DNA of 64,000 nucleotides. Origin: Diaporthe sp. PMI_573 (lineage: Eukaryota > Ascomycota > Sordariomycetes > Diaporthales > Diaporthaceae). How positions within the stretch are numbered: the first letter of the stretch is position 1; each line of letters starts with the position of its first letter. Made by a program: the position numbers and the translations under genes. Shown here in pieces: positions 41,334 through 53,200 of this stretch. The stretch lies in contig JAJTUP010000047.1 in assembly GCA_021399435.1 (NCBI GenBank), positions 124,001 through 188,000 on the forward strand, read 5' to 3'. Under the pieces are notes generated by a model. The model was not told where the DNA came from. It saw nothing but the letters and a program-made list of their open reading frames with translations, and ran no database searches.

Positions 41334-44300
41334 GGTGATGAAAAAGTGTGTTGCCCCGGTGGTGATGATGATACCCTTGGTAGGAAGTAGTGTGTTAGGG
41401 AGTGACAGAGTCTGCACTATCACTGATGACGGACTCTTGGATGACTGCAAGTACAGTCCTGATATTGGCTAGTATGTGCCAAAACTGGGTGAGAGAATAT
41501 GGTAAGGACCGTCTTTGAAAGAGCAAACCCAGTTGTTTGAATGGGTTGGGGGGGATAACCGTCTTTGATATATTCGCAAGGCACCGACCGAGAAGCCCGG
41601 CCAATCCGGGTGATGTGCCTTGCAGCACTTGCTGCAGGCAGGCCAGATACGAGGGTACATGTGAAGTAGAGCGGTACTCGCTTAGAAACCTGCCTGTGAT
41701 CGCCAATCTAGCGAGGTGCGGGCTTGTGAAGCGAACAGGCTGACAGGTTTGCCGATGGGTGTGGTAGATGCACCCCAACTTTTTTTACCCCTGCGCACTA
41801 GTCGATTCCAAGGTTGTTTGCTCATCTGGCGGTGACTTGCCCGGCCGGGCTTCTCTGCTGGGGATACCCTTCCCTTGCGTACCTCAGCCCTAGTGTGGGG
41901 CTGTGCGTCACCCGGATGACAGTCTCGCAGGCGTGATCTTCCCTTGATTGATCGGACGGGAAGCGAAGACAAGTCAGCCACTGCCACTACTTATATGAGT
42001 CGACGATGACAACCAATCAATTCTCACTGCCATTGAATTGGACGGCGAAGAAGAAGAAGTCTTGGGCCCGCAACTCTGATACGGCCAATGAGCACAAAAC
42101 CTGTCATGGGGCTGTCATCGTATCTTGCTGACGTGTAAGCCATCATGTGCCCGGAGTCTGGTATCTGGCCGTCGCTGTCAATATGGTATTTGCTACCTTG
42201 GCTGTGCTGCGTCTGCCATGTTGAGATCATGAACATACAATCCTGCAATCAAGGATCGTGCTGATGATCTTCTGTGTCTTCTTTTTTTTTTTTTTTTTTT
42301 TTTGGTCCCCAGCGACCCATTAATTTCATCACAGTCCCCCAGATTTCTGGTGACGGAACCCGGGACCCATGCCAGCAAGGATGGACAGGGGGTGGCCACT
42401 TCCTAAAAACTGGGCCAATACGATCGGGAAGGGATTGCCGCTCTGCTCAAGCTGAGCCTCGCGATGGTTGGCTGTGGTCAAAGTCTTGGAATAATCCGGA
42501 AACAGGACCAAGTGCGCTCGGCTGCCACGAGCACAACGAGTGCTTGCCGGCTTCGTGGTGATCTGTAGATCAAGATGCAATTCGGGCAGGTCACCAGATC
42601 CTGAGACTGTTCACTGGTCCTAGCCTCCTTAGCGCAGCCACGGTGGGTGGATTGCACATTGGCACGCATACCCCGCGCGATCTTAGCACTGAAGGAGCAC
42701 ACAAACCTCGTGCGGAGTGGGTGTCTTGCACAGACGGGGTGACGGGCACACGGAGCAGCCTACGGCCCTCGGGCGCCTGGGTACTTGTGAAGGCGCCCCA
42801 CGGCGGCGCCGTGCACCACGCAAACATAACAACTTCTTCAACATGGCATGATGCCCGATTTGGACAACGGGATGCCACAGACCTTGCAGACCACCGCGCC
42901 TCGAGTTCGAGTGAGCGCTTGAGATTGTCCAACTAATGAGATCATCGGCCGCAACTGGATGTTTCAAACCTTGGAAATCACCGGATGACGAGACGGCGGC
43001 ACCTGGGCACATTTGCATGGAAGCAGCCTGAGCCTGGCTCTTGCCGGGCCTCAGTCACGTCAAAGTTGATCGCCACGCGTTAAGTAGCTCAAAATCATGG
43101 GCTGCTCATTCCAAGCGTTTATGCTGCGCGTCTGTTTTTTTTTACTATCGACGTGAAGGCGCCTGTCAACGGTCCTCGTGTGTTTGTTCCTGGCCGGAAA
43201 TTAGGAGGATTAAAATGTCTCGCTATTGCGTGGAACAGACATCCCTTCGTACCTGTTGTGGCGTTGCGTCACAGACAGGGATGATCGCTTGAAGAAGTAC
43301 AGGATTCACTGTTCAGAGCCCAGGAGCTCGGAATAGCTCCATTAGCTTGAATTGGAGTTTCTTTTCACTACTTCGTGTCGCTGCCTCCATGCCATAGCTG
43401 TCAACGGCATTTGAAGCTTAAATTGGGGGCCCCTCCATGGTCAGGGGCTGTGCAGCTGTCGTCCTCGCGAATGTGAATCACTAGCCCGGGGACGCCAAAC
43501 TGCACAGAGCCTCACCGAAGTCCAGTCTGGTGGCTTTTGTGGCTGCAAGCGTTTTCAGTCATGATTGGCGCGGCAGGAACAGGCCTGAGCGGTGTTAAGG
43601 CCTTCGTCTCTCACTGGAAGAGATCGAGATCGAAGTTCTAGCCTCGCCACAGCAGCTATGTGCTGAGTAACGCCACGGGCATCGCATCCCAATGGTGGCA
43701 AGGGACGGGCGGTTCCCCACACCTCGCACTCGCATTGCCATTCTGATCGTGCGTGAGAGTGGGCGTGAACGAGAGGCGAGTGTATGCATCTCAAGGCAAA
43801 CCGGGCTTGTCTTTCGGTCCGAGCTTCGAGGCGGGCTCGGCGCCAAGTGCCGGTGGCCGTACCCGAAGAGTGCGCGCCGAGTGACCAAGGTCGCGCGAGG
43901 CGGTGCCTGAAACAATGCCTGCGTGTCCCGCCTCCTCTCCCGCTGCCTTCTCGGTGACCGTGGCTCACAGCAATGAAAGGCTTCAACGTCAAAATTTGGG
44001 AACTTCAGACGACAACGAACAGTCGATCCCCACATGCCGGCGGCCCATCCCTGCAGCACATCGCTCGGGCTTGTATATCTCATGCGAAATTCGGTTTGCC
44101 GACCGCTTCATCTCATCCGATAAGAGCTGAGCCACTCCCGTGATACTGAGTTGCGATGTTTCACAAATTCTGCTCCTCCCTGGCTGTTCACATTGGCGTT
44201 TGCCTCGTGGCGGCCAATCGCCTCGTGCCTCGGTATTACCAAGGCCTCTGTCGACCTCGTCGCCGGGCGCATTGACCACGCCGTGATTCGCCTGGCAGGC

Positions 44301-44356
44301 TATTTCGAGATTTTGTCACACGCCAGGGCATCGCCGACGTGCTTGGCTCGGTGTGG
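41334..44356. other. 3-kb intergenic interval, no gene seen
   Basis: Large gap between two minus-strand genes. It holds a 22-base T-run at 42282-42303 and otherwise short frames with Ser/Arg/Pro-rich shadow composition. No transposase, tRNA or splice-supported exon was recognised. Confidence 0.5.
42282..42303. repeat. T22 homopolymer
   Basis: Twenty-two consecutive T in intergenic sequence, followed by GGTCCCC. It could be a reverse-oriented poly(A) tail of a retro-inserted sequence, but no target-site duplication was seen. Confidence 0.85.
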
Positions 44357-44777
44357 TTACAGCACGCCGTCGCTCTCGCCTGTCAGTCGCTTCACTCGCT
44401 TCTGCTCCCAATCGTCGAGGTCCTTTGCGGCAAGTCGCTGTGAAACACGAGCAGCGTCAGCAGATGCGTCCCTGTCTTCATACCGTATGGGGTATGCCGC
44501 GATGACTCACGTAGTATTCGTCCCTGATGTCGACTTTGCGCCCTTGTCTGCCGACACCAAGCTCTTCCTCCCTGGTCATCTGCCGCACTTTCCTGTCATG
44601 CTTCTCGTATCGGACAGCCGTTGCGGGCGTGAGCACGAAAGAGCCGGCGACGATGATCGAGATGAAGGGCAAGCCAAAGAGGAGGAACGGACGCTTCGCG
44701 AGGGCCGCTCGGTAGCGCGCCGCAATGGTGTTTGCCTCGGCGGACGAGACGTATTTCTTCTTCGGGAACACGCCCAT
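44357..44777 (-). CDS. cox16: Cytochrome c oxidase assembly protein COX16
   Basis: Two exons, 44777-44511 and 44437-44357, give 115 residues. The first exon shows SSAEANTIAARYRAALAKRP, one membrane helix (about 31-49, FLLFGLPFISIIVAGSFVL) and TPATAVRYEKHDRKVRQMTR then EEEL; the second gives AAKDLDDWEQKRVKRL. The whole length matches fungal COX16. This inner-mitochondrial-membrane protein helps assemble complex IV by bringing the copper chaperones to COX2. The 73-nt intron (donor GTGAGT, acceptor CAG) is required: reading through it stops after ten unrelated residues. The N-terminus is basic (MGVFPKKKYV), consistent with mitochondrial import. It is divergent from the PDI-like gene with about 380 bp between the two starts. 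Confidence 0.95.
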
Positions 44778-45154
44778 CGTGACGAGTTACGCAATTGTGA
44801 CGGAGCCGAGGCCAAATGCAGTTAGATAGTTGTGGGTAGCCGTTGTCAACCAGGGAAACTCAGGCTTGAGAGAATGCTGATGGGGTGTTCGCCTTGCTTG
44901 ATGGTGGCATGGTACGTGCAAATTGCTTCGGCAGACTGCAGGAGGTGCAGAAGCTTTCTGTCGAATCGAACAGTGGAATGGGTCTAAGCCAGAATCAGGC
45001 AACTCAGGGGCTAGGGTTATATGCCAGGGGGGGTATCATCCCACCCCTTGCGAACCGTACATTCGCCATCAAATTCAATGCCTTTAAATCAAGCCCCAGA
45101 GGCGATTTCCGCCTCCTTTTTTCTCCAACACATAGAACAAGAAAAGGAGAGAAT
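44778..45154. promoter_or_regulatory. Bidirectional promoter region of cox16 and the PDI-like gene
   Basis: 377 bp between divergent ATGs. No unambiguous TATA box; the control elements of both genes must lie here or in the genes. Confidence 0.5.
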
Positions 45155-46518
45155 ATGACGTCTGGCTGGATTGCATGGCTAGCATGTATCGCGTTGGCTG
45201 CGGGAGTGGTGAGGTGCTGGGAGCACTCGGGCGCAGATGCGCTCACCACCGCCCTTGCAACACATGATGCTGCGCTTGTGGCTTGTAAGTGGACAAAGTT
45301 CGACCGTAAAATCTGAGCTAACAGCCACTGTGCTCTGTAGTCGTTTCTGTGAGTGCTCTGTCCGTCAAACGGTGCAGGCTTTCGGGGCCGAACAGCTGGA
45401 CACTGACGGTGGAGTATCTGCCAGCCAAGCCAGTGAGTGGCTTTCATCGTTGACAGGGAAAATGTTTGGGGTTGTCGTTAACTCTTGGGAAGGTTGAAGA
45501 GTCGAGCTCTTGAAAATGAATGGCTGTCTGCCAGTTCCATATCCAGCCACCTACTTCTTAGTATTGACTGTGAGGCGACCCCGAATACATGCGCTGAGCG
45601 AGAGGTGAACTCGGGCCCAGCTCTGTACGCATTCGAGAAGGGCAATCATATAGCCACTTACTTGGGACCTATCAGAGGCTCTGGGTAAGTGAACTAAGCG
45701 GGCCAACTTTCCTGAGAAACTACTAATGAGCATGTGGAGCATATCAAATTTCATCTCTCGACTGGCGAGGCCCGTCGTGTCCGAGGTTTCAACGGACAGC
45801 ATTGTTGCCTTTCATGACGTCGATGAGAAAGTCTTCGTTGCTTACATTGGTCCAGACGACCATGCAACTCGAGAGATCTTTGCAGAAGTTGCGCACAAGT
45901 ACAGGGACGAGTTCACCTTTGGGCTTGTATCTGATGTCGACCTTGTCAAAGAACAAGGTTCCGCGCCGACCGTTACATGCCACCTCAAAGATGGAGGAAC
46001 TGTCACGAGAACGTCCACCTCCTTCACTGATTCGGCGGCGCTAGAGAAGTTTGTTATCGAAGCATCAAGACCTGTAGTTGGGGAGTTGACCAAGTACAAT
46101 CAACAGAGGCTGCTCGACGTGAGTGCGAATGCCCCCCCCCGCGTGGGGGGGGGGGCTTCCGAACCATCACAAGCAAGTAGTGGCTCAACAAGACACGGGC
46201 TGACAGTATCTACACCAGCGTGGATGGCCCATGGTTTACCTATTTGCAGAGACGGAAGAAGACCGCTCGAGGCTTCGGATGGAACTACACAGCTTTGCTA
46301 AGGGTTACCACGACTCGCTGACCTGTGTGACGGTCGATCCACTGGAGTTCCCAGAGCTGCAGGGGAACATGGGGCTCGAGATTGGATTCTTCCCTTCGGG
46401 CGCTGTTCATCAGCTGTCCAAAGACCGGATTTACCCATACCCGCGGAACTTGCCCGTGGACTCGCAGTCACTACAGAAATGGGGACTCGATGTTTGGCAA
46501 GAGCACGTCAAACCGTAG
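45155..46518 (+). CDS. PDI-like secretory thioredoxin-fold protein without an active-site CxxC
   Basis: Five exons, 45155-45284, 45341-45348, 45500-45684, 45740-46118 and 46219-46518, give 333 residues. Exon 2 is only 8 nt (TCGTTTCT); with it the phases close and ALVAFVS joins SRALENEWLSAS, as expected for a thioredoxin domain. MTSGWIAWLACIALAAGVV is a signal peptide. Domain 1 (about 40-117) keeps the fold marks FVS, LENEWL, LLLSIDCEATPN, SGPALYAF (cis-Pro) and GNHIATYLGPI, but the W-C-x2-C-K site is missing. Two further thioredoxin-like domains follow (VFVAYIGPDDHATREIF; MVYLFAETEEDR with MGLEIGFFPSGAV). The C-terminus QEHVKP lacks H/KDEL. The likely role is a redox-inactive chaperone or substrate-binding PDI relative in the ER or secreted. 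Intron 4 contains a C9/G10 inverted tract. Confidence 0.82.
46132..46154. repeat. C9-GCGT-G10 inverted homopolymer in an intron
   Basis: Nine C followed by GCGT and ten G form a potential perfect hairpin inside intron 4 of the PDI-like gene (46119-46218). Confidence 0.8.
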
Positions 46519-47238
46519 ACTCGTCCTAGGGCGGCAACCTCGCTTGATCCCGGCCCGACCAAGAGGGCGACGAGAAAGATCTCGCTGGCCAATATTCCGG
46601 GTGTGACTATCAGGGTCGGAGGACATGATGAACTGTAGATCATTTGCGCTATGCGTGTACTTGGGTAGCTTGGTGCTGTGGTCGAGCTCTGAATCCCATG
46701 TTTCGATGTGCTGGCGGCTGATGGGACAGTACACAGTAGCGAACGGGCCTGATCGTCAAGCGGATGATAAGCCAGTTTCATTGTCATTCTAAGCGTATGC
46801 CATCGGATTCTGCTTGTGGTTGCGCATATCAAGGGACGTCCCAATGCCCAAGTCGAGGCAGCCCCGGTTCGGTTTTCGGTGCCTCATGAAACCATGCAAC
46901 CCCCCTCGAGGGATTTCATGGTTTACCTCACCCACCAGCTTTGAATGGCCTTGTTTGTGACGGCGACTGGTCTTCTGCGCGAACCTGTGCAAACGAAGCA
47001 GTACAAGCTTCCATTGCTGACTCTTCCTTTGCTGACTCATCCAGGCCGTGGTTTGGGGGGCTTGACCAGCCTAGCCTCGCGCACTTGACCTCGTGACAGC
47101 GCGCCTCCCCAGCTCGACGCGTCGCGCTCCTCCAACTCCAACATAACCTCTGCCTAGGCCTGTCTTCTCTCGCCTGGCCCACGGATCTGTGCGGCGCCAC
47201 TCTTTTGAGTGACCTTGAGATGAGGAAATCAGGTCAAG
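46519..47238. other. Intergenic, promoter of the ATR/MEC1 gene
   Basis: Between two plus-strand genes. A TCAAGAT context precedes the start at 47239. No gene was seen. Confidence 0.55.
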
Positions 47239-50200
47239 ATGGCTGCCGAGTCGCACAATCGGGCCGGTCCAGCCGGTCATGATGCTGCGAATCCAGGGGC
47301 AGCCGCCAATGGTGCGGCGCCCCCATCAACCCTGGCAGCTCAGCTCGCCGGTAACATCTCGACTTCGGCCAGGTCCTCGAGACCCGACGAGGCCAGCGAG
47401 CTCAAGCGCCTGTTTGAGGAGATCGAGAGAGTCAAGAACAAGCCAGAGTCGTTGAGGACGCCGGACGAGCATGTGGAGCACAATCACATGCTGATCTATG
47501 TCTACGCGCGGGTCATCCTCGACGGTCTCAAGTGGGACGATCCCTTCGCCGACCGCGAGCAACTCAAATCCGATGCGTTGACTGCTGTCCACTTTCTCAA
47601 GGTCACCATCGCCGAGACTCCAGTCGTTCTCACATTTACCACCGGTGGCACCGCATTTCTCCATCGAGGCCCTGAACCACTGTGGGTCTGGCTGTTCCCG
47701 AAGCTGCTCAGGATGCTTGGGCACCCTCGGTGTCTAGCCTTGTCTTCTCCATTGGAATCACTCTTCCACTTTGTTCTCGTGGTGGCAAGCACATCTGCTG
47801 GGTTGTGGAACATTAGCAATCCGCTATATGGCTATCTACAGGCAAACTTTCGATGTAAGTTGAACGCATCCCACACTCTAGGGCAGCGCTGACCGCTGTG
47901 CAGCAATCCTGGCCCATATGAGATCAGCCCCTCCAGGTATCAAGGGCTCCGTAGACATTGAGCTGCCGGATCAAAATACCCTCGGCGCGTTACTGCCCGG
48001 AGGAGCCCTTGCCGGCGCCGCCGTTCGTTGTCCAAATTATACTCTTGGTGATGCGGACCATGCCCTTCGGCACGCTTCCGGTCTTTTGAACATCCTGCAT
48101 GGTGTTGCAGTGCCAGATGCAACGCCAAAACAATCAGTCACCCCTTTCCCCAAGCACATTGCCTGGCTGATAGACTGTATCGGAGCATTGAACGAAGAGC
48201 AGAAGCGATGGAGAGACCACGGCAATTACGACCCAGTTTCCCTCTTGAATCAAGCCTTAAACCTCATTGCCCCGCATTCCGGTGTGGAACAAGCCCTCAT
48301 ATACAAGTTGTATTCCGTGATTGTCTTGCTCGCAGCGGATGTCGCTCTGAATCAGACCGGGTCCCCAAACCCAGAGCGGATTGACGCTTCGGCCACCAAG
48401 GTACTCGCTTTGGCCCTTATCCAAGTTGCTGATGCTGCCATCAAGCAAAGGCCTTTAGCCAAACTTGCCGCCGCTCAACTACTCAAACCATTGGAGCAAA
48501 TGCTCGTCGAAGGAGTTGTTGGCGATGTTTCTGAGGACTTACAGGTACGTCCGCCTTAGTCGTGTCCAGTGTAGCCAGACTCTGACTTTTGTTGCAAACA
48601 GCGATCCGTAAATCTGTTCCGTGAGGCGGTTGTCTTCCCTACGAACCAGTCCTTTAGCTCGGGGCTCTCGCCACAATCTTTTGTGGATAGAGACATACGG
48701 CTCAAGGTTCAATCAATTGAGTCCAAGGCGCACGCACCGACAGATCAGAAACGTCTTGTCAAACGGAGAAAGCTCACTGAGGAGTCCACGTCAGTGCAAC
48801 TTGTTCTCAAACAACTCTGTCGGGCACTTGGTTTGCCGCAAGTAACGAACTTGAACCAGCTTGAAAGCCGCATATTGTAAGCTCTGCAAAGATGATGCGA
48901 CGCCGAAACGAGCTGACAGCAAGTGACAGGGGCTCTTTCCCAGCTGCTAACGACGCTGTGCGCTGTTCGGTCATTGAGCTGCTCGCCTGTATTCCTTGCG
49001 CAGCTGATGACTCTCTCAGCCTGGGGTCGGTCGGACAGCGTGGTCTGCAGTGCTCATTTTGCTCCAAGGTCGACAAAAGGGCACCACGATCGCCATGTAC
49101 TGATCCCACGTCTGTGGCATTAGCCGGCTCCATTTTCACAAAGCTCATATGCCGGCCAGAATTTCGCGAATCTCGTCGTCCACGGGTTGTTGCAATGATA
49201 TCTCTCCGACGTATCATAGTACACTCGAAAAGCCCCGAAATGTTGGACCTGGAGAAATCGGCTATTGGCCAGTGGTGCTTGTCAACCCTCCAGAGCTCCC
49301 TTAGAGAACTCCGTATTGCGGCCGGCAGAGCAATCACCCTTTTCTTGCGGCCCTGTGTTGGCCAGGACGTTGGCGTGCAAATCTTAAACCGGAACACTGC
49401 CAACGCCCTGGGGTTTGTGCGATCCGTCTCCGACAAAAATGAGCCAAGCATCAATGAAACTTCTCTAATGGCTTGGGGTCAAATGGGCAGAGTGGTCTCA
49501 GATGACGGCCTCAATCTCGTCTTGGTCAAGATGCTGGACTTTCTCGGCCACCAGAACCCTATCGTCTCGGCAGTCGCCCTAAACGAGATCACAAATCTTG
49601 CCGCTTCTCGCAAAACAACACCACGACGCCTCCTGGAGCCTTTCTGGAGAAGTCTTGCGTATTCGACCGTCAAAGATATGCTCACACGGCCTCAGACTAC
49701 GCAAATGGTAGCAGATCTCTTGAGAACCAGCGTGGCAGAGTTGCTTCTGCTCATCCAGTCTCACGCTTTGCCATGGCTTGTGCTTCACGGCAAGAAAGAT
49801 ATTATACAGAAGTTCTCCGAGGCCAGAAGAGATGAGCATTTACAAGACATGTTTTTGGACGAATCGAATCTGAGTGCCATCTTGGCACGTCTGTTTGTGC
49901 AGGACGAAGCCAATGTCGAACGATTTTCCATGTCGGCGCTGGTCGACGTCTGCCCAACATTCAGTGGCACGGCCCTCACAGAGGTGTTGAGAACAAGTCC
50001 TGTCCTGACGATCTTGGAACTTCTCAGAATGAGTGTAGAGGGGGATGAATCGACTAAAGCCTCGGTAAGCACACTCCACCAATTTAGTCAGTCTCACACC
50101 GAGAACTAATGAGCAACAGGCTCGCTCAGCCCTGAACATGGTGGCAAACCTGCTGGTGGTGGCCCCACGAGATGGGAAGAGAAAGGGCGGCCATCACGTC

Positions 50201-53200
50201 ATCGGCCGCTTTCTTCGGGAGCATGCTCTGGGCTTGTCGGCACGAATGGTCGAAGTCATCAACAACGCCTCACCCGTGCCTCCGCCTATGCGGGAACGCA
50301 AACTTTGCATCAAAGCCATGGAAGAAATGATAGTACTGGCCAAGGAGTACATCCGCATGGCACGGCCACAGGTTTGTCCAACCCCGGGTGTTAGCTGAGC
50401 AGTTCACTGACCATCTGATGCCAGATATCCGTCTGCTTGCTGTCCGCCCTGTCATTAGATGAGTTGAGAACCACCGCATTTGCATGTTGGTACTCCATGA
50501 TGACTCATGTGGGAGAGGAGGATGTTGAAGAGCTCATCGAGACGACGTTCTTCATCATCGGGCAGTATTGGTCCTGCTTTGCAGAGGAGAGCCGGGAACA
50601 AAGCAAGGCTCTGCTGCGTTCCCTGCTCAGCAATCACGAAGTAGTCCTGAACAACGCGATTGCAAAACTCCCGTCACTAAGCCATATTAGCGAGCTCTCG
50701 GAACTCTGGGAGATAATCGATGCACGTCGGCCGCCACTCGACACTCGCGCTGCTTTCGCCTTGTTCATCGAGAGAGTGCGTCATGAAAATGCAGGTGTTG
50801 TTGAGAAAGGTTTGCTTGAACTCTCAGAATACCTGCGCCAGAATCAAGGTTACCTACAGGCATCAGCCATTAGTGAGCAGCCTGACAGCGTTGTGAAAAA
50901 CCTGGCTCGAGCACTATTGGACTGCACCTCTAAGTACAACGGGATCAATCCTGATATTGCTCGAATTTGTGCAGAGTGTATCGGGTTGATGGGCTGCCTG
51001 GACTCGAACAGGCTCGAAACCGTTCGGGAGCAGCGTGATTTCATTGCACTTTCCAACTTCACAGATGCAGACGAGACCACGGATTTTGCTGCCTTCATCC
51101 TACAGGAGGTGCTTGTCAAGTCCTTCGTGTCGACTACGGATTCTAGCTTGCAGGGATTTCTGTCGTATGTCATGCAAGAGCTCTTGGAAAGATGTGACTA
51201 CAAGTCAGCCGTTGGCCTGCAGGGAGCAGAGGGCGAGCGCATCTATAGGAAATGGCTGAGCATGCCAGAGAGCGTGCGCGATGTCCTGCTCCCTTTTCTG
51301 ACATCCAGGTACAAGCTTGCACCGATGCCAAGCATCAAGACCGAGTACCCCATCTTCCGCGCTGGGCGCTCATATGCCAACTGGCTCCGGCAATTTACGC
51401 TGGACTTGCTACACAAGGGGCAAAACCCCTTTGCCGAAATTATATTTGACCCGCTGTGTCGGGCTATCAGGGTCAAGGACTTGTCGGTCGCAATTTTCAT
51501 GCTTCCATATCTGGTTGTTCACATCACTCTCGGCAACAAGAGCGCGCACCAGGAAAAGGATGCAGTGTGGAATGAGCTGCTGAGCATCTTGAAACAAGAC
51601 GTTCCTGAGAATGCTTCCCACCTGGAGAGAGAGGACAGGAAGCTCTTTTGCGAGGTACGTGGCTTGGCAAATAAAATACCTAATTGATTCCGCTGACGAA
51701 AACAGGCCGTGTTCAGAGTCATTGATTATGCGATGAGATTCTTGCAGGTGAAGAGGTCTTCTCGGCTCAATAAAGCCGACGAGAACAATCTCGTATTGAT
51801 TCAGAAACGATTGGACTCCATACCGCCGGAGTTGGTATCGCAGCGCGCCATTGACTGCAGACAATACGCGCGTGCCTTGTTCCACCTCGAGCCTCACATT
51901 TTGTGGCAGCAAGAGGAACAAGGCGACGACGCCGACAATATTCAACAGGCGTTGGACTCTCTGCAGCACGTCTATGCCCATATTGACGAGCCCGATGGTC
52001 TTGAAGGGGTATCCGCCAACCTCAAGGTCATCGACCTTAAGCAGCAAATCCTGAGCCACAGGAAGGCGGGGAGGTGGTCAAGGGCGCAGACCTGGTGTGA
52101 AGTTCAGCTCGCGGAGGATCCACACAACGTAGACGTGCAAATTGATCTGCTGACGTGTCTCAAGGAGTCGGGCCAATATGGTGAGAACACTATCTGTCAC
52201 GAGACTCTTCCCTGCCATTGCTGACACTGCATAGACGTATTGTTGAACCACGTTGGAGGCTTAGATACCGATGGACCTTGGATCAACAAGATTGCGCCAT
52301 TTGCAGTGGAAGCTGCTTGGGCCACCGGAAGATGGGAGACCCTCAAGAAATACTTAGGTTCCTACAAGGCTGGCAATCATCTGGATGAATTCAATCTCGG
52401 GGTTGGATCAGCGCTTCTGGCACTCAAGGATGGCCAGATAGAAAGCTTCGTCAACCAACTCCAAGAGCTGAAGGAGAAGACTGCTTCTTCGATGTCCATG
52501 TCGGCTACAGCGTCACTTCAGTCGGCCCATGACGCCATGTTGAGGTGCCACGTGCTTGCAGACCTTGAAATCATTGCAGGAGATCATACGAAGGAAGCGA
52601 ATGACCAGCAAGGAGTGATGACCTCGTTAGACCGTCGACTGGAGGTGCTGGGTGCGTTTGTGAGCGACAAACAGTACGTTTTGGGAATACGCCGAGCGGC
52701 GATGGAGCTGATGAGGTGAGTACTAAGAAAAACTCGGTCATGGCTTCCACTGACATCCACTTGAAGGCCAAAATTTTCGGACGGAGATATCTCATCTCTG
52801 TGGCTATCAAGTGCAAGATTAGCCCGAAAAGCAGACTCGCTCCAACAGTCTTTCAACGCCGTATTACACGCGTCGCAACTTGGAGATGGCTCTGCAACCA
52901 TTGAAAATGCCAGGCTGTTGTGGAAAGAGGGTCACCACAGAAAGGCCATTCAAATCCTCGAGGACGCCATCCAGACCAATTCGTTCATAGGGTATAACCT
53001 GGGGCCTGCTGCCCCCACATCAAGTAAAGGGCCTGAAGTGCAAAGGAACTTGTTGACAGCCCGAGCGCATCTCCTCTTGGCGAAATGGCAAGATTCGGCG
53101 GGGCAGACACACGCGAGTGCTTTGCGGTCGCAGTACCAGCAGGCGGCAAAGACGCACGCAATGTGGGAGAAAGGCCATTACTACCTCGGTCGTCATTACA

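Noticed and set aside
42282..42303. T22 as the tail of a retrotransposed element
   Set aside because: No open frame, target-site duplication or structured element was found next to it.
43555..44083. Minus-strand frames of 145 and 162 codons
   Set aside because: Ser/Arg/Pro-rich, mutually overlapping, no domain; probably chance.
45341..45497. Longer second exon of the PDI-like gene (frame giving FCECSVRQTVQAF, with an apparent frameshift)
   Set aside because: No phase combination closes; the 8-nt microexon model explains the sequence without a frameshift.
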